From Cladorhizidae sp. MBARI D1340-BT2 (Eukaryota > Porifera > Demospongiae > Poecilosclerida > Cladorhizidae), in NCBI GenBank assembly GCA_028752905.1, contig JAQNBH010000014.1, positions 26,365,853 to 26,429,852 on the forward strand: DNA of 64,000 nt, written 5' to 3'. A program made the position numbers and the translations under genes. This document shows, piece after piece, positions 58,938 through 64,000 of the stretch (its first letter is position 1; every line of letters begins with the position of its first letter). The notes beneath the pieces were generated by a model, which was not told the DNA's origin, did not search any database, and saw nothing but the letters and a program-made list of their open reading frames with translations.

Positions 58938-59299
58938 ATCTGTTTAACTTGCATATCAATTGGACTTTTATCCCATGAATCTTGTTTAAATATTTATTAA
59001 ATAAAAAATATATACTCTAGTAGACAACCTTGTCACTTGGTAAATAAATGCTGAGTGAAACACAGCTCCTGTTTTTGTCTAGTTCTTTACAGTTGCCGTT
59101 TATTGAATGTCTTACTTCCTGATTACAGAGTTAATTTCTTATAATATCTTTACAGTTTATAATAAATCTATTGTGTCTATTATTTTATCCATTGGGTTGT
59201 ATCCATGTTTGAGTAAAACCTGGGTAAAACCCGGGTAAAAGGTATTTAACCCAACCCGGGTTACACCCAAGCCCTGGGTAAAACCTGCGAACTCTGCGT

Positions 59300-59465
59300 G
59301 GGGGCTAACTATTCAATATGGGGGGACTACTTTATATGGGCAACTGTTCAATACGGGGGGGACTTAATTATTCAATATGGTGGGCTATTCAATATGGGGG
59401 ACAATTCAACAATGGGAGGCTACTAATAAGGGGAACTGTTCAATATGGAAAATTAGGCTTGAGGC
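59300..59465. repeat. TTCAATATGGGG degenerate repeat, left block
   Basis: Six to seven loosely spaced TTCAATATGGGG/ATACGGGG words. A similar block occurs at 62395-62545, so the 26-bp array lies between two parts of one older degenerate repeat. Confidence 0.7.
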
Positions 59466-59769
59466 TATCAGTTATGCTTTTTAGAAATGCCCAAAATATC
59501 TACCCATTACGCTCGAAATTAGGCTCATAAATTTAACAAGAAGTATTGTGAAAGGTAAAAGTTCAATGATTATTATACTGCAGCGTAATAGATGATCGTA
59601 AGTCATTCTGTAGGGCTATGTCTTTTTGCTAATTAAGTGCAGCTCTAAACAATGGAAATGCGTGCTGGAGGCAACCAAAGAGGAACTGGATATATTTGGG
59701 AAGCTCCAGCCTCTAGTGTTAGTGTTAGTGTTAGTGTACAGTGTGTACAGATGCGTGTAAAATATTGCA

Positions 59770-59905
59770 ATGACCTCAACTATCAAGTTGAAATTTACTC
59801 CCTCGATGTCTCGGCAGATGCTCTAGCCTTCGTCAGGAATAGATAAGGGCTAGAGCAGCTAGTCGAAACGTCGAGAGAGTTCATTTCAAGTTGATAATTG
59901 AGAAA
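59770..59905. repeat. Inverted repeat with GCTAGAGC...GAAACG motif
   Basis: The left arm (59785-59830, TCGATGTCTCGGCAGATGCT, CTAGCC) and the right arm (59847-59900, GGGCTAGAGCAGCTAGTCGA, AACGTCGAG) mirror each other around TTCGTCAGGAATAGATAA. It is the same motif as 52690-52985, again head to head. Confidence 0.6.
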
Positions 59906-60009
59906 GTCATGTGATTTTGTTATGTCAACTGCGAGTCCATTGAGAGTTTAAATAATATGCTTAAATTTACTTTTTTTAATCCCAGTAATAATTATGTTCA
60001 TTTTCCCTA

Positions 60010-62370
60010 TTAGGCCAGCATTAAAGGAAGTCCCTATTATGCCAGCATTATGGAAGTCCCTATTATGCCAGCATTATAGAAGTCCCTATTATTATGGCAG
60101 CATTATGGAAGTCCCTATTATGCCAGCATTACGGAAGTCCCTATTATGCCAACATTATGGAAGTATCTATTATGCCAGCATTAAGGAAGTCCCTATTATG
60201 CCAACATTATGGAAGCTCCTATTATGCCAGCATTATGGAAGTCCCTATTATTCCAGCATTATGGAAGTCCCTATTATGCCAACATTATGGAAGTCCCTAT
60301 TATGCCAACATTATGGAAGTCCCAACATTATGGAAGTCCCTATTATGCCAGCATTATGGAAGTCCCTATTATGCCAGCATTATGGAAGTCACTATTATGC
60401 CAGCATTATGGAAGTCCCTATTATGCCAGCATTATGGAAGTCCCTATTATGCCAGCATTATAGAAGTCCCTATTATGCCAGCATTATGGAAGTCCCTATT
60501 ATGCCAGCATTATGGAAGTCCAGCATTATAGAAGTCCCTATTATGCCAGCATTATGGAAGTCCCTATTATGCCAGCATTATGGAAGTCACTATTATGCCA
60601 GCATTATGGAAGTCCCTATTATGCCAGCATTATGGAAGTCCCTATTATGCCAGCATTATGGAAGTCACTATTATGCCAGCATTATGGAAGTCCCTATTAT
60701 GCCAACATTATGGAAGTCCCTATTATGCCAACATTATGGAAGTCCCAACATTATGGAAGTCCCTATTATGCCAGCATTATGGAAGTCCCTATTATGCCAG
60801 CATTATGGAAGTCACTATTATGCCAGCATTATGGAAGTCCCTATTATGCCAACATTATGGAAGTCCCTATTATGCCAACATTATGGAAGTCCCAACATTA
60901 TGGAAGTCCCTATTATGCCAGCATTATGGAATATGCCAGCATTATGGAAGTCCCTATTATGCCAGCATTATGGAATATGCCAGCATTATGGAAGTCCCTA
61001 TTATGGAAGTCCCTATTATGCCAGCATTATGGAAGTCCCTATTATGCCAGCATTATGGAAGTCCCTATTATGCCAGCATTATGGAAGTCCCTATTATGCC
61101 AGCATTATGGAAGTCCCTATTATGCCAGCATTATGGAAGTCCCTATTATGCCAACATTATGGAAGTCCCTATTATGCCAGCATTATAGAAGTCCCTATAT
61201 GCCAACATTATGGAAGTCCCTATTATGCCAGCATTATGGAAGTCCCTATTATGCCAACATTATGGAAGTCCTTATTATGCCAGCATTATGGAAGTCCTTA
61301 TTATGCCAGCATTATGGAAGTCCCTATTATGCCAGCATTATGGAAGTCCCTATTATGCCAGCATTATGGAAGTCCCTATGTATTATGCCAACATTATGGA
61401 AGTCCCTATTATGCCAGCATTATGGAAGTCCCTATCATGCCAGCATTAGGAAGTCCCTATCATGCCAGCATTATGGAAGTCCCTATTATGCCAGCATTAT
61501 GGAAGTCCCTATTATGCCAGCATTATGGAAGTCCCTATTATGCCAGCATTATGGAAGTCCCTATTATGCCAGCATTATGGAAGTCCCTATTATGCCAGCA
61601 TTATGGAAGTCCCTAAATTATGCCAGCATTATGGAAGTCCCTATTATGCCAGCATTATGGAAGTCCCTATTATGCCAGCATTATGGAAGTCCCTATTATG
61701 CCAGCATTATGGAAGTCCTTATTATGCCAGCATTATGGAAGTCCCTTATTATGCCAGCATTATGGAAGTCCCTATTATGCCAGCATTATGGAAGTCCCTA
61801 TTATGCCAGCATTATGGAAGTCCCTATTATGCCAGCATTATGGAAGTCCCTATTAAGCCAGCATTGTGGAAGTCCCTATTATGCCAGCATTCCTATTATG
61901 CCAGCATTATGGAAGTCCCTATTATGCCAGCATTATGGAAGTCCCTAATGCCAGCATTATGGAAGTCCCTATTATGCCAGCATTATAGAAGTCCCTATTA
62001 TGCCAGCATTATGGAAGTCCTTATTATGCCAGCATTATAGAAGTCCCTATTATGCCAGCATTATAGAAGTCCCTATTATGCCAGTATAGAAGTATCTATT
62101 ATGCCAGCATTATGGAAGTCCCTATTATGCCGGAAGTCCCTATTATGCCAGCATTATGGAAGTCCCTATTATGCCAGCATTATGGAAGTCCCTATTATGC
62201 CAGCATTATGGAAGTCCCTATTATGCCAGCATTATGGAAGTCCCTATTAGTATTATGCCAGCATTATGGAAGTCCCTATTAAGCATTATGGAAGTCCCTA
62301 TATGCCAGCATTATAGAAGTCCCTATTATGCCAACATTATAGAAGTCCCTATTAGCCAACATTATGACAA
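60010..62370. repeat. 26-bp minisatellite array (about 90 units)
   Basis: The unit contains CCCTATTATGCCAGCATTAT and GGAAGT. Three units make 78 bp, 26 codons, which yields open frames up to 540 codons in all plus frames. Units with small indels shift the frame irregularly. A compound variant (CCAACATTATGGAAGTCCCA, near 60315, 60740 and 60890) recurs, showing higher-order structure. It lies in PRMT5 intron 1. Confidence 0.96.
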
Positions 62371-62394
62371 CATAACAGCCTCAGGCCTAGGGTC

Positions 62395-62545
62395 TACTCA
62401 ATATAGGAGGGTAGCTTAATTTGGGCAATATTGGTATATAATATATGGGGCTAGACAATATGGGGGTAGACAATATAATATGGGGATATGGGGGGCTGTT
62501 TAATATGGGGGCTATTCACTATGGGGGAACAATTGCATATGAGAA
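62395..62545. repeat. CAATATGGGG degenerate repeat, right block
   Basis: About seven CAATATGGGG/CTATGGGGG words related to 59300-59465. Confidence 0.7.
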
Positions 62546-62603
62546 CAATACGTCGCAGTGCAACCAATATTGGGTTAGGGGGGAGAACTACATGATACCA
62601 CAA

Positions 62604-62800
62604 ATCTAAGTTGATTCACAGAAGAGGCACTCCCTCTGGGAACATCTTTATTTACACACAACAGCCTTGCATCTACAACCCAAAGTTGATTCACAGAAGT
62701 GACTGACCTATGGGACATCTTTATTTACAGACAACAGCTTATCAACAATCTAAGTTGATTCACAGAAGGGAAACTCTCTCGGGACATTTTAATTGCTATT
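62604..62800. repeat. About 70-75-bp repeat, 2.7 units
   Basis: AAGTTGATTCACAGAAG recurs at about 62609, 62684 and 62753, each followed by GGGA(A)CATCTTTATTTACA-like sequence. It lies just inside intron 1 from PRMT5 exon 1. Confidence 0.8.
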
Positions 62801-62950
62801 TTTTTAGTACAACTGAAAGTAGCTATAGCGAAGATTGTCAAGGAATTTTCGAGTTGACAGCTAGGGACTGACTTCCAGTGCCAACAGTCTTGCATCTTGG
62901 CACTGACTTTCCAGTGCCAAAACAGTCACGCATCTTTCAATCTAAGTTAC

Positions 62951-63036
62951 CCTTTGTCAAATTGCTGCAGCGTGCAGGATAGATCGGTCACGCAGCAAAG
63001 ATCCCTGCCACAAGAAATGGAGCCAGTCCTAGCCAT
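62951..63036 (-). CDS. PRMT5: PRMT5 exon 1 (start codon)
   Basis: 86 bp from ATG (63036) to a donor reading AAAGG followed by GTAACT. It encodes MARTGSISCGRDLCCVTDLS and CTLQQFDK plus two bases of a glycine codon that exon 2 completes. The GRDL.CV.(D/E)(I/L) word is the conserved start of PRMT5 proteins, directly before the YDF...HPRFKR segment in exon 2. The spliced phase (GG plus G) fits exactly. This start gives a short N-terminus, as in the family. No signal peptide is expected, because PRMT5 is cytosolic and nuclear. Confidence 0.85.
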
Positions 63037-63070
63037 TCTGTACCAGTAGTCCACGTGGGTTCATTCGTTG

Positions 63071-63090
63071 CTACCACGCCCCTTTCTCCG
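63071..63090 (-). promoter_or_regulatory. Possible GC/CACCC box upstream of PRMT5
   Basis: CCACGCCCC (63074-63082), reading GGGGCGTGG on the gene strand, lies about 38 bp upstream of the start codon. It is a typical Sp/KLF-type site in TATA-less housekeeping promoters. The inference is from position and sequence only. Confidence 0.3.
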
Positions 63091-63149
63091 GGGGAAGATT
63101 TATTAAGATACGCAAAATTGTAGGGGCTGGATTAATACGGAAGAATGTA

Positions 63150-63310
63150 GTTGTATGGGGATGAACTTTGGTCCGCCTCCCCTTCTTTGAACAGCTGGGT
63201 ATTGTTTTATTAATTAGTTGACTGTTATTAGTGTGTTAATTATTCATGTATCAATGTGCTATGTATGTAGTGGCCTTCACATGCGCAAGATTAAATTTAG
63301 TATGGTTAGT
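63150..63310 (+). repeat. Diverged direct repeat, copy 1
   Basis: GAACTTTGGTCCGCCTCCCC, then GAACAGCTGGG, TTATTAGTGTGTTA, CAATGTGCTATG, TAGTGGCCTTC and CAAGATTAAATT occur in the same order as at 63745-63935. They may be 3' tails of a non-LTR element. Confidence 0.6.
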
Positions 63311-63542
63311 TATATATTGGTTATGTGTTAGTTATTCACCTTAGTTATTGCTGAACTGTCTATACACTACTAGTGGACTCACGAACATCTAGCGTTGCCT
63401 TGACCTTGTGTGCACTTTGTTGTCTTGTTTTGATCCTTCGTCATTTTCTATTTGAATATAATCATTGAGGAAAACTGACTTTGTCTAAGGAGAAACTTGT
63501 GAGGACATGTGTAGGATTGTATAGTTGGGTGGAGATGATGGT

Positions 63543-63735
63543 GATATTGAATGGAAGGAGGTCAAGGTGGTTCGCTGTGGAGAGTGGACTTGGCAGGAAT
63601 GTCCTTTGTCTACACTTCTTTTCAATATTTATTTGATGTGAGTTGCAGAGGAGTTGAAGAGAGCTGAGCTAGGAGTCAAGGTGGAAGGCTGTTGGTGTGG
63701 GGCACTCATGTATGCAGATGGAACAGTTGTATGAT
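63543..63735 (+). pseudogene. Non-LTR reverse transcriptase fragment
   Basis: The plus frame reads CGEWTWQECPLSTLLFNIYL, a TGA at about 63648, then VAEELKRAELGVKVEGC and ALMYADGTVV. This is the palm region of LINE reverse transcriptases (motif QGCPLSPLLFNIYL and the catalytic YADD box). Here the second Asp of YADD is Gly, there is one in-frame stop inside and two at the end. About 64 codons remain. It lies upstream of PRMT5 and is inactive. Confidence 0.8.
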
Positions 63736-63744
63736 GAGCTGAGG

Positions 63745-63935
63745 AATGATCTTTGGTCTCCTCCCGTCCCCCCCTCCTTGAGCAGCGGGACACCCATAAC
63801 TTAATATTGTGGATATTATTATTTTTAATATAGATTTTTATTAGTGTTAGTTACTGTTACATAGTGTCACACTGTGCTGTAATAATTATATGTGGTGGCC
63901 TTAGCAGGCTCAGCAGTCAAGATTAAATTGTAACG
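63745..63935 (+). repeat. Diverged direct repeat, copy 2
   Basis: Partner of 63150-63310 (ATCTTTGGTCTCCTCCCGTC, GAGCAGCGGG, TTATTAGTGTTAGTTA, CACTGTGCTGTA, GTGGTGGCCTTAG, CAAGATTAAATT). It directly follows the reverse transcriptase fragment. Confidence 0.6.
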
Positions 63936-64000
63936 GCTCGCGAGATAAGTCTAGCTCACGAATAACATATATACTTGGCAAAGTAACAGACAGTCCTTAC

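Larger units (their letters stand above)
56960..59296 (+). mobile_element. BED-type hAT transposon, left end lost
   Basis: The coding core is 57077-58937. The right end carries GGGTAAAACCCGGGTAAAAG and ends TGGGTAAAACCTGCGAACTCTG (22 nt to 59296; split at AAAACC for reading), which is similar to the inverted left end of the derivative at 22383 (CAGTGTTTGCATTTTACC). The left terminus is missing: homology with the derivative starts only at CAGGGCTATTTAAAAGGCAA, just after a C run. It lies in PRMT5 intron 1, on the opposite strand. Confidence 0.82.

Noticed and set aside
59994..61616. A 540-codon open frame (SLLCQHYGSPYYASIMEVPI-type repeats)
   Set aside because: Produced by the 26-bp minisatellite: 78 bp is divisible by three and all plus frames are open. 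It lies within a PRMT5 intron.

Overview
This is an invertebrate-type nuclear genome window. It has spliced genes with GT-AG introns, several degenerate eukaryotic DNA transposons (hAT, piggyBac, pogo-like and an unassigned DDE-like family), a decayed non-LTR reverse transcriptase, and no operon or bacterial signals. An actinoporin-like pore-forming gene together with this transposon mix suggests a marine metazoan; a sponge or cnidarian is my first guess, but the sequence alone does not settle it.

More than half of the window is tandem repeat. I see about 20 unrelated minisatellites. The largest are a 54-bp unit (1-12858), a 55-bp unit (13926-18162), a 34-bp unit (18490-19922), a 17-bp unit (20241-20912), a 39-bp unit (23262-24186), a 107-bp unit (25975-26637), a 42/45-bp unit (36020-36595), two different 32-bp units (46973-47565 and 51463-52157), a 30-bp unit (54105-56490) and a 26-bp unit (60010-62370). 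Many long open frames on both strands are by-products of unit lengths whose multiples are divisible by three, and they are not annotated as genes.

The main real gene is PRMT5 (protein arginine methyltransferase 5) on the minus strand. Exon 1 is at 62951-63036, exon 2 at 53134-53335 and exon 3 at 45384-45515. The splice phases join correctly and together give 140 residues of the N-terminal domain. Its introns of 9.6 and 7.6 kb consist largely of minisatellites and dead transposons. The remaining exons were not found to the left, so either intron 3 runs beyond the window or the gene is broken or misassembled. On the plus strand at 39464-40192, to the left of exon 3, lies an intact reading frame for an actinoporin-like protein.

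Transposon remnants: a three-copy family with CAGTGTTCTCC termini (21487-22211, 29689-30594, 44390-45314); a BED-finger hAT (56960-59296) and its internally deleted derivative (22383-22888); a second hAT with an MDIRRF-type start (47825-50160); a hAT fragment (22886-23170); a mini-piggyBac with intact TTAA ends (24632-25560); a pogo-like relic (45694-46581); a DDE-like gene between clusters of a GTGACTCGCGTGAC motif (32520-35840); a nested foldback element (41917-43666); and a perfect 161-bp-arm palindrome (52162-52498). No tRNA, rRNA or CRISPR was seen.
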